Shown here one piece after another: positions 8,981-18,797 of a stretch of 64,000 nt of DNA. Made by a program: the position numbers and the translations under genes. Source of the stretch: PLGF01 sp052139695 (GTDB taxonomy: Bacteria > Verrucomicrobiota > Verrucomicrobiia > Limisphaerales > Palsa-1400); NCBI GenBank assembly GCA_052139695.1, contig JBKQWF010000320.1, forward strand, positions 1 to 64,000, written 5' to 3'. Every line of letters starts with the position of its first letter. Position 1 is the stretch's first letter. The notes beneath the pieces are model-generated. The model had not been told where the DNA came from. It was given only the letters and a program-made list of their open reading frames with translations, and searched no databases.

Positions 8981-10363
8981 TCAGACGTCGCGCAGTCGCC
9001 CGGTGGAATCTCCAAAACGTTCCAAAGCCTTTAGGCCCATGCGGTCGGCCATGCCGAGGAAGAGGTTCGAGAGGGGATTGGAACCGTGCTGGACAAAGCG
9101 TCCCGGCTGGAGCGTGCCTCCGCCCGCGCCAGCGAGAATCAGCGGCAAATTGACGTGCGTATGGCGATTACCGTCGGCATTGCCGCTGCCATAGAGGATC
9201 ATCGAATTGTGCAGCAGGGAATGGCCATCAACATCATTGGTCTGATCCAGCTTTTGCAAGAACCTTGCCAGTTGGCCCACATACCAAAGATCAATGTCCG
9301 AGACTTTTTTGATCTTTTCATCATTGTCAAAGTGGTGGGAAAGGTCGTGATGCCCTTCGGGAATGCCAATGTCCGAAAAGGAACGGTTGCTGCCGTCGTG
9401 GGCCAGCAAGAGAGTCGCCACGCGGGTGGAATCGGTCTGGAAAGCGAGGGTGAGGATGTCAAACATCAAATCCATGTGGTCGCCGTAGCCGGGAGGAATG
9501 GCGGTGGGAGGGCCTTGGGTCATCGGGCCTTTGGGATCGCCCAGCTTCTCGGCGTTGTGGATGCGGTTTTCCAGCGTGCGCACCCCGGTGAGGTATTGGT
9601 CGAGCTTGTCCTTGTCGGCGGCGTTGAGGCGGCGTTGCATCTGCCGGGCATCCTCCAGGACGAAATCCAGGATGGAACGGTCTTCCTTGCGCCGCTGTTG
9701 CAGGTTCTGCAAGCGTTGCTCAGGCGGGCCGGCTCCGAAAAACCGTTCGAACACCTGGCGCGGATTGCTCTCCGCCGCCATGGGAGTCGTGGGGGAGCTC
9801 CAAGCGAGATTGAATTGGTAGGCGCAGGAATAACCGGAGTCGCAGTCGCCGCTGGGCCGTGAAGTCTCGCAGGTCAATTCCAACGAAGGAAAGCGGGTCA
9901 GGTCTCCGACCGCCTGGGCCATTACCTGGTCGATGGAGATGCCGGCATGAAGCTCCGTGGCGCTTTTCTTGACGCGAACACCGGTCAGAAACGTGCCGTT
10001 GGCGCGGGCATGGTCGCCAGCGCCATCTTCGCCGGGCTTGGCGCTGCTGTCGTCGAGCCCGCCCAGCACTTGGATATGCCGCCGCCATTGGGCCAGCGGG
10101 GCCAGCGTGCGGCTGAAAGTGAAGTTTTCCCCCGCGTCCTTGGGCCACCAAGCCGATGGGATGGCGCCATTCGGGAAATAGAGAAAAGCGGCGCGGAGCG
10201 GAGCGCCGGTGGCGGTCGCGCCCAACTTGCCCGCGGTGGAAGCCGCGCGCAGGCTCACGGGCGACAAGGAGGCAAAGGCCGGCAAGGCGACGCAAGCTCC
10301 GATGCCGCGCAGAAACTGGCGGCGATTGAAACCTCGGATGGACTGGCTAGGGTGCTTTTTCAT
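8981..10363 (-). CDS. DUF1552 domain protein, Tat-exported
   Basis: This 460-residue protein has a twin-arginine signal (NRRQFLRG, residues 13-20) followed by a hydrophobic stretch, so it is probably exported folded. The body matches DUF1552 (PVC-group family, related to DUF1501/sulfatase-like folds), including FLYFPNGAIPSAWWPKD, the MFDILTLAFQTDSTRVATLL segment and MILYGSGNADGN. Its start overlaps the stop of the upstream DUF1592 gene by 4 bases (ATGA), and the two families are nearly always paired in Planctomycetota and Verrucomicrobiota. The role is not established; an extracellular catabolic function with a cytochrome partner is only inferred. Confidence 0.92.
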   Translation of the reverse strand: MKKHPSQSIRGFNRRQFLRGIGACVALPAFASLSPVSLRAASTAGKLGATATGAPLRAAFLYFPNGAIPSAWWPKDAGENFTFSRTLAPLAQWRRHIQVLGGLDDSSAKPGEDGAGDHARANGTFLTGVRVKKSATELHAGISIDQVMAQAVGDLTRFPSLELTCETSRPSGDCDSGYSCAYQFNLAWSSPTTPMAAESNPRQVFERFFGAGPPEQRLQNLQQRRKEDRSILDFVLEDARQMQRRLNAADKDKLDQYLTGVRTLENRIHNAEKLGDPKGPMTQGPPTAIPPGYGDHMDLMFDILTLAFQTDSTRVATLLLAHDGSNRSFSDIGIPEGHHDLSHHFDNDEKIKKVSDIDLWYVGQLARFLQKLDQTNDVDGHSLLHNSMILYGSGNADGNRHTHVNLPLILAGAGGGTLQPGRFVQHGSNPLSNLFLGMADRMGLKALERFGDSTGRLRDV

Positions 10364-12540
10364 GGGGTTGAATTAAGGGCAACTGCCGGACTGGCAAGGC
10401 CCGCGGCGGAGAGAGAGGAAGGTTTCCGGCGCCTTTGGAACGGCGCGGATTCCACCACGCCGGAGAGCAAGGCGGAGGGGCGTCCATGAGAGGCTTCCAA
10501 GCGCGCGACGATTGAATCGACAGTTTCAACGTCATAGTCCTCCAAGCCGCGGCCGAGGGCATAGGTCAGCATTTTTTCCGCCAAAGTGCGGTAAAAGTCT
10601 GTCGCGTGATCGGCTACGAGGAGGCGCTTCAACTGCTTAACGTTAGCAAAAGATTCGCCGCTGGTCAACTTGCCTGTGGAGTCGATGGGCTGGTCAAACT
10701 CGGTATCGCGCCAAATGCCGAGGGCGTTGAAGTTTTCAAACGCCAGTCCCAGCGGGTCCATGCGGTTATGGCAGGAGGCGCAGAGGGCGTCCTTGCGGTG
10801 CAGGGCCAAGGTTTCCCGCAACGAGAGCACGCCGTTGGTCTTGCCCTTGGCGGCGTCTTCCAGCGCCGGAATATTCGGCGGCGGTGGTGGCGGGGGCGTG
10901 CCCAGAATATTACCGAGGATGAAGAGGCCGCGCTTAACCGGGGAGGTGCGGGTCGGATTGGAAGTAACGACCAGGAAAGTGCCTTCAGTCAACACTCCGC
11001 CGCGCGGACTGTCCGGCGGGAGGGTAACGAGACGCATTTCGTTGCCTGAAACGTTGGTGATGCCGTAGTGGGCCGCGAGTCGCTGATTCAGAAAAGTATA
11101 ATTGCAATCGAGCAATTCGAGCAGGCTTCGGTCTTCGCGCAGGACATAGTCAAACGCCATTTGCGTCTCCTGGCGCATGTCGTTGCGCAAAGCCCGATTA
11201 AAATCCACGCGGGGTTGTCTGAACTTCCGGAAGCGTACGCGCAAATCATCCAGTTCGTCTTTTTCCTTGTCGGTCAGGCTATCCTCCGGTTTGTCTCTTA
11301 ACTCCCTAAAACGTTGGCGCAAGCGATCCTTTTCGGGGTCGTAATTCTCGTCGCGCGCCAGGACGGAACGGGCATCGATCGCGGCCCCTTCAATATCCCG
11401 CGCCCGAAGCCACTGACCGGTGAAATTGCGGACAAACGCCTGTGATCGCTTGTCCCGCAGGAGGCGAGCGACCTGGGATGAGAGGTTCTGGCGCAGCCGG
11501 CCTTCCCCGGCGAGGCGCATTAACTCGTCATCCGGCATGGAGGACCAGAGAAAATAAGAGAGGCGCGAGGCTAAAGAGTATTCATCCACGAACGGAAAGT
11601 GCTTTTTGCCGGGGGCCGCTTCGATATTCTCTTCGCGGAAGAGAAACCGGGGAGATGCCAGCACCGCCACCATGGCTTGAGCAACGCCCGCTTGAAAGGT
11701 TTGGGCTGGCTGCGAATAGACACTTTCGGCCAAGGCGGCCAGCCGCTTCACCGTCTTGTCATCGACCGGGTGGCGGAAAGCCTTTTGAGCGAAAGAGCCG
11801 AGAATTTCCTGGGCATAACGGCGGCGTGCTCCCGCGGCCGCCGGGACGGGCTTGGGGAAATAACGAGCATAATTGTCTGCCGCCGCGGCGTTGGTTATTC
11901 CGGGCGCAAGGGGAACGGCGCGCGCGATGATCTGTTTGGCGGCGGAGAGGTACTTTTCCAGCAACATGGGGGGCAGGGTGAGCACGTCGCCGATGGTGTC
12001 AAAGCCGTATCCAGTATCGTCGGGCGGAAAAGCGGTTTGAGTGTCGAAGTCCACTCCAGTCAAATCCCGGATCGTGTTGTGGTATTCCGCGCGGTTGAGG
12101 CGGCGGATGGTGATTCGTCCAGGATCGGGGTTTTGCGGATCGATGCCGAAGACATCGGTTTTGATCCAGTGAGCCAACTGCGCCTGTTCCTCGCTGCTGG
12201 GGCGGGGCTTGTTGGCGGGAGGCATAATGCCGGCCCGGACATTTTTCAGGGCTTTCCACCATAAATCGCGATTTTCCAGGGCCGCTTGATCGGATTTAAA
12301 TTGATCAAAGGCGACGTTTCCCTTGCTGGCGCCGTCTCCGTGGCAATCAAAGCAGTAATTCTGCAGCATAGGCTGGATCGTCTTATGAAACTCCGCCACC
12401 CCAGGCAGGTCCGATGCCGCGCACAGGTCAAAGCCAGCCGCCGCCGAAAGGAGCAGCGACGCCCAGAGGGCGCTGACGTGGATAGTGGCTTTCACGTTCA
12501 ATTCATACGGAGTCCTGCCAGAACGCCGCAACCGTAACAT
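10360..12540 (-). CDS. DUF1592 domain protein with c-type heme sites
   Basis: The 726-residue protein has a short basic N-terminus and a signal-like hydrophobic segment near residues 21-42. One CxxCH heme site follows (NYCFDCHGDG, about residues 62-68). The order then fits the planctomycete cytochrome family: DUF1587 (ITIRRLNRAEYHNTIRDLTG), DUF1595, DUF1592 (FRHPVDDKT ... LFREENIEA), DUF1588 with a second CxxCH (LCASCHNRMDPLGLAFENF) and DUF1585 at the end (TYALGRGLEDYD). It overlaps the DUF1552 gene by 4 bases. The pair probably forms an exported redox complex; the substrate is unknown. A GTG at 12495 is an alternative start. Confidence 0.92.
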   Translation of the reverse strand: MLRLRRSGRTPYELNVKATIHVSALWASLLLSAAAGFDLCAASDLPGVAEFHKTIQPMLQNYCFDCHGDGASKGNVAFDQFKSDQAALENRDLWWKALKNVRAGIMPPANKPRPSSEEQAQLAHWIKTDVFGIDPQNPDPGRITIRRLNRAEYHNTIRDLTGVDFDTQTAFPPDDTGYGFDTIGDVLTLPPMLLEKYLSAAKQIIARAVPLAPGITNAAAADNYARYFPKPVPAAAGARRRYAQEILGSFAQKAFRHPVDDKTVKRLAALAESVYSQPAQTFQAGVAQAMVAVLASPRFLFREENIEAAPGKKHFPFVDEYSLASRLSYFLWSSMPDDELMRLAGEGRLRQNLSSQVARLLRDKRSQAFVRNFTGQWLRARDIEGAAIDARSVLARDENYDPEKDRLRQRFRELRDKPEDSLTDKEKDELDDLRVRFRKFRQPRVDFNRALRNDMRQETQMAFDYVLREDRSLLELLDCNYTFLNQRLAAHYGITNVSGNEMRLVTLPPDSPRGGVLTEGTFLVVTSNPTRTSPVKRGLFILGNILGTPPPPPPPNIPALEDAAKGKTNGVLSLRETLALHRKDALCASCHNRMDPLGLAFENFNALGIWRDTEFDQPIDSTGKLTSGESFANVKQLKRLLVADHATDFYRTLAEKMLTYALGRGLEDYDVETVDSIVARLEASHGRPSALLSGVVESAPFQRRRKPSSLSAAGLASPAVALNSTP

Positions 12541-12646
12541 GACGCGCGGCTGAGTGAGCGTCGGGGCAAAACTACACGCTTGTTTGACGATTAATTGAGA
12601 GCCAGATTCGATTTAGTTCTCTGGCCGAAGGAGGATGTGACCGAGG

Positions 12647-15577
12647 CTATGACTTTCGTCCAGGACCGCTTTTGGCTGCTTTGGCTCCTTTTCCCTTTTG
12701 CTTGCCGCCGCCGTTATTTGGCGGAGGCGGCGGCTGGGAGGCTTTGATTGGAGCCGATGGGGCAGGGGAGGGAGCGGATTCTGGCTTGGCAACGGGCGCC
12801 GTGCCGGCAGGCGCGGCGGTCGCAGGCGACCGCGTAGCGAAGAGATAACCAGCCAGACCAATACCAAAGGCAATCGCGAGAAGGCTGACGTACAGGGTCT
12901 TCAAGGACGGTTCGAATCGAAAATCCACCGTATGGCTGCCCGGAGTCAAAAAGACCCCGCGCATGATGTAATTGCAACGCAAGATCGGCGCAGGCTTGTT
13001 ATCGACCCAGAGTTTCCAATCCGGGTTGATGCGTTCGTTGAACAATAAAACCGCGGGAGTTTTGGCTTCGGCCTGGAGGATAACGCGCTTGGTCCGATAA
13101 TCCGTGATCGACACCGTGCCAGGATCAGCGTTGGTGGAGGCAGCCGCTTGCGCCAATGGTGTTTCCTGGGAGACTAGGACCGTTTGCAGGGGATCAAAAT
13201 CGCGGGAGGCCAGAGTTCGCAGAGTGGCGGCGTCATTCGTCGGGGCTTCCCAACGGGCAAAGAGCTTGGCTCGAGGGAGCGCGGCGGTGTATTCCGCCAT
13301 CGCGTAGGTGCCTTTTGGCCCCTCCTCCACCGTGAGATCTCCATAATCAGCCAAGGAGGAAGCATCCACCTTGCGATGAATGTCGAAAAGGGTTTGCAGG
13401 CGAAAGGAATGATGAATGGGATCCACCCTGGCGTTTAGGAAATCCACCGTATTGGCCATGGAGAGGATGTAGCGGGTATTGGTCAGTTGCCAGAGGCGCA
13501 TGGCCGGCCACAAGTCGGTGGTGCGGATATCGCTGCCCGCGAGTTCAAAATTCTTTAGATACGCCTTGTCCATCTCAGGAGTGCGGGGCATTTGAGAAAA
13601 GTCGAGAGTTTGGATGTTGTGATAAGGGAAATCATTTTGCAGCCAGAAGAAATAGAGTTCTCCCAATCCTTGGGTGATGCCGCTGCCAGGGCCCTTCGGT
13701 TCGAGTTTGCCGATAGCGCGGTGCTCGTAGGGCTTGTCCTTAAGAAAATCCACAATGGGATTCGGCGAGTATTTCTCTTCGTAATCATAGTATCGAATCC
13801 ACGGAACATCCGCCCGCGCCAGATCGGCGAACATCAGAACGCCAAGAAAAATCCATGCCATCCTGGCCGAGCCGCTCCAGCTTCCTTTGAGGATCGTGAG
13901 GAGGAGGACAATCGACAAAACCAAGTAAACAATAAACCAGACCACTTCGCTCATGGAGAACTTAATGACATCATAAGCCAAGGACGAAGGAAAATCCTGG
14001 TTTTCCAAAAAACCAATCAGGGCCGAGCGGGAGTTGAGCATGAGCAGCCATCCGACCACGGCTGCCGCGATGAGCAAAAGGCCAAAAACCGTCCATCTTT
14101 TCTCGAAGCTTCCCGAGGTGGGAGCCGGGGAAGAAGCGCGCGCTGGGCCGGCGCCTCGCAAGTAACGCCGCCAGAGCATCTCCATGCCGTAGGCGGCAAG
14201 AATAATCCATGCGAGATGAAATGGATGCAGGAACTTAATCGGATTGCGGACGGTGGAGAAATAAGGCAGGTGATAGAGAAGGCCGTAAAGGAACCCGTAA
14301 CGTCCCCACGCGGCCAAGAGAGAAAAAAGGGCGGCAATGCCCCAAAAGCCGACGCTTAACCGCTCCGTCCTGGAGAGGGGAGAGTTCGCGCGGAAAATAT
14401 TGGAAAGAGCAAAAATGGCGAGGAGCGAAACAAGAACGCCCGCGCACTCTCCAGAGCCGCAATAGCGCCAGTAGATGCCACTTTTCTTGACAATGGCGCC
14501 GACGGCGGCTTTGTGCGCCTGGGGATCAGGGTTATCAATGGCCGCGATCAGTTCCGGCGTCATCTTCATGTCATGGAGTATCTGCAGGCGGTCCGGGGTG
14601 GGCTGGGCGCTTTGCAGCTTTGCGATCCTCGGATCTCGACCGACCCCTCCCCAATAAGCGCTGGAACGGTCGCGCTCCGTGATATTCCGGGCCATGCGAT
14701 ACCCAAAGATGCCTGGCACCATAATCTCAATGGTTTCCATCTTGGGCAGGCTCCATTGCGTGGCGGAGTTCCAACGCTGCTGCTTGGTGGTGACATCCTG
14801 CTCCATAGCCGCGACCCCTTGCACTTGGGTTCCAACCAGCGTCAAAATGGTGTGAGCGGCGATAAAAGCCGCAAAGAAAATAACCAAGCCCTCGGTAAGA
14901 GCGGCCCGCATCACCTTCTGGCCCGCGGGCGCCTCACTAATCCAGACCCAAAAAATAGCGAAGACACCGACATAGATGCTCAGAATAGCGCCGACATCGT
15001 ATCCATCCATCAGGCCCATGCCAACAGCCAACCCAGCCAGCATGGCTCTCGCCCAGAATTGTTTAACGGATTTGGCGCAGAGGGCCGCCAGAGCGAGAAA
15101 AATCATGCCTGCGGCGACATTCCAAGTGCCCAACCCCCAACAGGCGATGGAAAAAAAGTGCATGTTTAATGCCGCCGCCATCGCGCCCAAGAGGCAGACC
15201 GCGGGATTAAATTGCAATTGCCTGAAGAAGACCCAGGCAGAAAAACCGACAAAAAAGAGCGTAAATGGCGCGAAAGTCTTTAAAAACATTACCGGCGAGG
15301 CGGCCGTGAGCAACAGCATGGAAATGGTGGGCGAGGCGGCAGGACCTTCACCGCCCAACCATGACAGGTTGCGCCAAGTCCCCAAAAACCGTTCCGGGAG
15401 GCGGTTGCAATCGGCCATCAAGAACCCAAGCGGACCATCGTTGGCAAAGAGAATCTGGCGAGGGGCGAAGCTATCATGGAATAGAACGCCCAAGACAACC
15501 CCCAGCAAGGCAACCACCGGCCACCATCGGACGTGATTGCCCCTGCCGTTCGCAGTGGCCACAGACTGGGCGGGCAT
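12647..15577 (-). CDS. YfhO family polytopic membrane protein
   Basis: The protein has 976 residues, with about a dozen predicted membrane helices in the first 560 or so, one more near residue 910, and a large extracytoplasmic C-terminal domain. Signatures include the first helix (VVALLGVVLGVLFHD), STVRNPIKFLHPFHLAW and the late NERINPDWKLWVDNKPAPIL. This pattern is that of YfhO/bacterial membrane proteins, which resemble GT-C glycosyltransferases and decorate cell-wall polymers in Firmicutes. The tail is Pro/Lys/Gly-rich and low in complexity. It begins 14 bases after the sulfotransferase stop, so the two are probably co-transcribed and may act on the same surface glycan or lipid (inference). 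Confidence 0.85.
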   Translation of the reverse strand: MPAQSVATANGRGNHVRWWPVVALLGVVLGVLFHDSFAPRQILFANDGPLGFLMADCNRLPERFLGTWRNLSWLGGEGPAASPTISMLLLTAASPVMFLKTFAPFTLFFVGFSAWVFFRQLQFNPAVCLLGAMAAALNMHFFSIACWGLGTWNVAAGMIFLALAALCAKSVKQFWARAMLAGLAVGMGLMDGYDVGAILSIYVGVFAIFWVWISEAPAGQKVMRAALTEGLVIFFAAFIAAHTILTLVGTQVQGVAAMEQDVTTKQQRWNSATQWSLPKMETIEIMVPGIFGYRMARNITERDRSSAYWGGVGRDPRIAKLQSAQPTPDRLQILHDMKMTPELIAAIDNPDPQAHKAAVGAIVKKSGIYWRYCGSGECAGVLVSLLAIFALSNIFRANSPLSRTERLSVGFWGIAALFSLLAAWGRYGFLYGLLYHLPYFSTVRNPIKFLHPFHLAWIILAAYGMEMLWRRYLRGAGPARASSPAPTSGSFEKRWTVFGLLLIAAAVVGWLLMLNSRSALIGFLENQDFPSSLAYDVIKFSMSEVVWFIVYLVLSIVLLLTILKGSWSGSARMAWIFLGVLMFADLARADVPWIRYYDYEEKYSPNPIVDFLKDKPYEHRAIGKLEPKGPGSGITQGLGELYFFWLQNDFPYHNIQTLDFSQMPRTPEMDKAYLKNFELAGSDIRTTDLWPAMRLWQLTNTRYILSMANTVDFLNARVDPIHHSFRLQTLFDIHRKVDASSLADYGDLTVEEGPKGTYAMAEYTAALPRAKLFARWEAPTNDAATLRTLASRDFDPLQTVLVSQETPLAQAAASTNADPGTVSITDYRTKRVILQAEAKTPAVLLFNERINPDWKLWVDNKPAPILRCNYIMRGVFLTPGSHTVDFRFEPSLKTLYVSLLAIAFGIGLAGYLFATRSPATAAPAGTAPVAKPESAPSPAPSAPIKASQPPPPPNNGGGKQKGKGAKAAKSGPGRKS

Positions 15578-15591
15578 ATTCTTAGGGCACC

Positions 15592-16689
15592 TTAAACCGG
15601 TTGCGATTTCGCCGACGTTGCGTCGAAGGCTTTCCGCGGAAGACCCTGGCTTCGCCCGCGTTGACGTTCAACCCGTTCCCGGATCCGCTCCAGGAGGTCT
15701 CCAGTACGTTCACGAATTTGGTGCAAAGTCTCCGGCTTTAAATCGATTCGCCCCGAACCGTCGCGACCCCGCCGAAAGAGAGGAGTGTGGCCACCCAGAG
15801 TCTTGGCCTCAAAGGCTTGCAATTTATTGAAGGCCATGTTTGAGGCCGCGCGGTCAACCGTGGCGGCGGTATGCGACACCCCAAGCCAGCGCAGGATCTC
15901 GCTGAGGTTGGACGGAGTGTCCGCCCGCAATTGGTCATAGGAAATAAACCAGATCGGAATCCCCTCATCCGCGGCGGCCAGATAACCGGAGATGTGACTG
16001 ATCCAACCCTGGAGGGTTTCAAGGCAAAAGGCATCGATGCCCATCCCGGTCCCATCATGATTGACGCATTTTCGGCGCAAATAAAGGCGCCAAGGGTCGG
16101 CGGTGAGATGGTAAAGAGAAACCAGCGAATCCTCTGGAGGCCGGAATAGATAAAGATGTTTGCACGTCTGAAAAGCCGCCACCGGGTTGAATGAACCCTT
16201 TGTCTCTTTGAAGGCCGTGCCGACAAATCGTCTTCGCAAAACGTCATAGACATCGTGCGTTTTAACGAGTGTTCCCGGGGTCGAAACCTCCTGGCTATGG
16301 CGGGCGATCCAATCACAATAGAAGTCGGCGACAATGCCATCGGGTTGGACTTTGAGGTCGGTGGCAGTCTCAATTCCGTTGTTTTGCAGAAAAACATCTG
16401 AGAGCAGAAAACGCATCCAGGTGTTGCCCGAGCGCGGGAATGAGGTGACAAAAGTAATTCGCTCGCCGTTGCGCAAGCGATGGAGAATCTCGCGCATGTT
16501 GTGCGCCTGGATGAACATGCGGCGAACCGGACCAAACCCCTCTTGGAACAGCCTCGGAAGTTGCGCCAGGGTTTCCGGCTCAAGCAGAGTGCTGACTGCT
16601 GGCCCGAAACTTTCGCCGAGAAGCCTAAAAATGCCCTTTGCCGATCCGACGGTCTCCGATGGTTTTCCTGCTTCAGTTTGCTGACTCAT
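15592..16689 (-). CDS. Sulfotransferase domain protein
   Basis: This 365-residue protein carries the PAPS 5'-phosphosulfate loop TSFPRSGNTWMRFLLSD near residue 80. A later 3'-phosphate-binding region includes YLFRPPEDSLVSLYHL and the ISYDQLRAD segment typical of type I sulfotransferases. These enzymes move sulfate from PAPS onto hydroxyl or amine groups of small molecules, lipids or glycans. No PAPS synthesis genes are nearby. The gene leads a likely two-gene unit with the YfhO protein. The acceptor is unknown. Confidence 0.88.
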   Translation of the reverse strand: MSQQTEAGKPSETVGSAKGIFRLLGESFGPAVSTLLEPETLAQLPRLFQEGFGPVRRMFIQAHNMREILHRLRNGERITFVTSFPRSGNTWMRFLLSDVFLQNNGIETATDLKVQPDGIVADFYCDWIARHSQEVSTPGTLVKTHDVYDVLRRRFVGTAFKETKGSFNPVAAFQTCKHLYLFRPPEDSLVSLYHLTADPWRLYLRRKCVNHDGTGMGIDAFCLETLQGWISHISGYLAAADEGIPIWFISYDQLRADTPSNLSEILRWLGVSHTAATVDRAASNMAFNKLQAFEAKTLGGHTPLFRRGRDGSGRIDLKPETLHQIRERTGDLLERIRERVERQRGRSQGLPRKAFDATSAKSQPV

Positions 16690-16908
16690 TTCTTTAACTG
16701 TCTCTCCTGTGCTTTATGCCATCTGCGACGGCTATAACCTGTTAACAGCCACGATAATGCGAAGCGGCTTGTAATGGGTTTCCCCCGCTTTCTCGTGAGG
16801 CTACACCTTACAATTGGTTTGGCAGATGTCAACGTTAATTTGCGATCATATTAGAGAGGCTGGCCAGGAAGTCACGCCGATTTTTGGGATGCGGCATCAT
16901 TTTACTGC

Positions 16909-17982
16909 TTGAAGCTTCAAGGCCCCTCGACTACGCTGTCAACCGTGAATGCAAACTTGGTTGACGCAAATCATCACAGCCAAATATCCAGCCTGACAGA
17001 GCGGGTGCTGGAGGGCGGGGAGATTTCCCGCGAAGAGGCGTTGTGGCTCTTTCATCTGGAAAACGGCGCGGACACGATTGATCTGATGGCGGGGGCCAAT
17101 CGTCTGCGCGAGCATTACAAGGGAAACAAAATTCATCTTTGCTCCATCGTCAACGCCAAAGCCGGGGCCTGCTCGGAGAATTGCAGTTTTTGCGCCCAAT
17201 CCGCGTTTCACCAAACCGGTTCCCCCCAATACGGTTTTATCGATCCCGTACCCGTGGAGGAGGCGGCGGAAGAGGCCCATCAGAACGGGGTCACGGCCGT
17301 TGGGTTGGTGGCGGCGTGGCGCGGGTTGAACGAAGGGCCGATGCTGGATGAGGTTTGCGCGCGCGTGAGCGAGCTGGCCAAGAGCGGCAAGACGCGTCCG
17401 GATGTTTCGCTGGGCCTGATCAAGAGTCAGCGCGTGGCCGACCGCCTGAAAGCGGCGGGAGTGGCCTGCTACGGACACAATTTGGAAAGCTCGAAGCAGT
17501 TTTTTCCGCGGCATTGCACAACCCACACCTATGAAGATCGCCTGCAAACGATTTCGTTTCTAAAAAACGCGGGGATCAGCATCTGTTCCGGCGGCATCAT
17601 TGGGATGGGCGAAACGCGGGAAGACCGTTGCGACCTGGCGTTTGCCCTCAAAGAAATTGGCGCCAAAGTGGTCCCAGTCAACATTCTCAACCCCATTCAA
17701 GGCACGCCTTTCGAAGGTCTTGAGCCGCTGGCCCCGATGGAAGCTTTGAAAACGATCGCCTGCTTCCGCCATATTTTGCCCCGGCAGGAAATCATGGTCG
17801 CGGGCGGACGGACGATGAATTTGCGGGACATGCAGAGCATGGTTTTCATGGCGGGGGCCAGCGCGCTCATGGTTGGAAACTATTTGACAACGCTCAACCA
17901 GCCCGTGGAAAGGGACCTGCAAATGCTCAAAGACCTCGGCCTGGACCCAAATTGGGACCATCACGGCTTTTCCGATCAATAA
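16909..17982 (+). CDS. bioB: Biotin synthase
   Basis: BioB inserts sulfur into dethiobiotin in the last step of biotin synthesis. The 357-residue protein has the radical-SAM motif in ACSENCSFCAQS (CxxxCxxC), YGHNLESS, CSGGIIGMGE and VPVNILNPIQGTPFE, all standard for BioB, and the conserved Arg segment VAGGRTMNLRDMQ. The start is uncertain: the TTG at 16909 gives the listed length, and a GTG at 16945 is an alternative. Neither has a good ribosome binding site. It is not next to other bio genes. The 219-base gap upstream holds no recognised regulatory site. Confidence 0.95.
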   Translation: MKLQGPSTTLSTVNANLVDANHHSQISSLTERVLEGGEISREEALWLFHLENGADTIDLMAGANRLREHYKGNKIHLCSIVNAKAGACSENCSFCAQSAFHQTGSPQYGFIDPVPVEEAAEEAHQNGVTAVGLVAAWRGLNEGPMLDEVCARVSELAKSGKTRPDVSLGLIKSQRVADRLKAAGVACYGHNLESSKQFFPRHCTTHTYEDRLQTISFLKNAGISICSGGIIGMGETREDRCDLAFALKEIGAKVVPVNILNPIQGTPFEGLEPLAPMEALKTIACFRHILPRQEIMVAGGRTMNLRDMQSMVFMAGASALMVGNYLTTLNQPVERDLQMLKDLGLDPNWDHHGFSDQ

Positions 17983-17998
17983 CCGGGCCGGTCCTCCT

Positions 17999-18745
17999 GT
18001 GCAGCGTCTCGGCAAGAATATCGGCGGCTACCGGGGGGAAAGCATCGAGGTCAAAAGTGTTCTCCGGAAATTTGAGGAAGCCATCGCCGGGAAAAACTGG
18101 GTCCGCGACCATGATTTTCTGGCCTTCCGCCGCACGGTAGCTTCGCCCCGCAATTCTATATATCTTTCCACCGGCAGCCACGGAGACGAACCGGCTGGGC
18201 CGCTGGCCATGTTGCGGTTGCTGGAAGAAGACCGCTGGCCCGCGGATGCGTCCTTGTGGCTTTGCCCGTGCCTGAACCCAACGGGCTTCGCGCTCAATCA
18301 AAGGGAAAACGAGTTGGGCATCGACTTGAACCGTGATTATCGGCATTTGCAGTCTGAGGAAGTGCGGGCACACGTCGCCTGGCTGGAAAAACAACCCCGC
18401 TTTGATTTGGCTCTATGCCTGCACGAAGACTGGGAAGCGGCCGGCTTTTACCTTTACGAATTAAATCCGGACGGGCGCCCTTCTTGCGCCGAGATCATGG
18501 TGCAAGCCGCGGCCGAAGTTTGCCCGATCGAGCTTTCTCCTCTGATCGAAGGGCGGGAGGCGCACGGAGGCGTTGTCCGTCCGCAAGTCAACCTGGCGGA
18601 ACGTCCGCAATGGCCGGAAGCGTTCTATCTCGTGACGCATAAGACGCGCCAAAGCTACACGCTGGAGTCTCCCTCCGATTTTCCGTTGCAGACGCGGGTG
18701 GCCGCCCTGATGGCCGCCGTGGAAGCGGTCCTGAAATGGCTTTAA
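17999..18745 (+). CDS. M14-like zinc carboxypeptidase / amidase
   Basis: From the GTG at 17999 the protein has 248 residues. Zinc ligands fit the M14 pattern: HGDE in STGSHGDEPAG (HxxE), then His in LCLHEDWEA. LGIDLNRDY holds the substrate-binding Arg and YTLESPSDF the likely catalytic Glu. It lacks a signal peptide, so it is probably cytoplasmic, similar in size to murein tripeptide amidase (MpaA-like) enzymes. It begins 16 bases after bioB and precedes lepB by about 50 bases. Substrate is unproven. Confidence 0.8.
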   Translation: MQRLGKNIGGYRGESIEVKSVLRKFEEAIAGKNWVRDHDFLAFRRTVASPRNSIYLSTGSHGDEPAGPLAMLRLLEEDRWPADASLWLCPCLNPTGFALNQRENELGIDLNRDYRHLQSEEVRAHVAWLEKQPRFDLALCLHEDWEAAGFYLYELNPDGRPSCAEIMVQAAAEVCPIELSPLIEGREAHGGVVRPQVNLAERPQWPEAFYLVTHKTRQSYTLESPSDFPLQTRVAALMAAVEAVLKWL

Positions 18746-18797
18746 AGGGGCGAAAAGAGCGGTTCAACGAAAACCGCGCGGCGCTGTCTAACGGCTA

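Noticed and set aside
16769..16813. TTGTAA ... TTACAA half-sites before bioB as a BirA operator
   Set aside because: The spacing is about 10 bases longer than in known BirA operators, and the motif extensions do not match.
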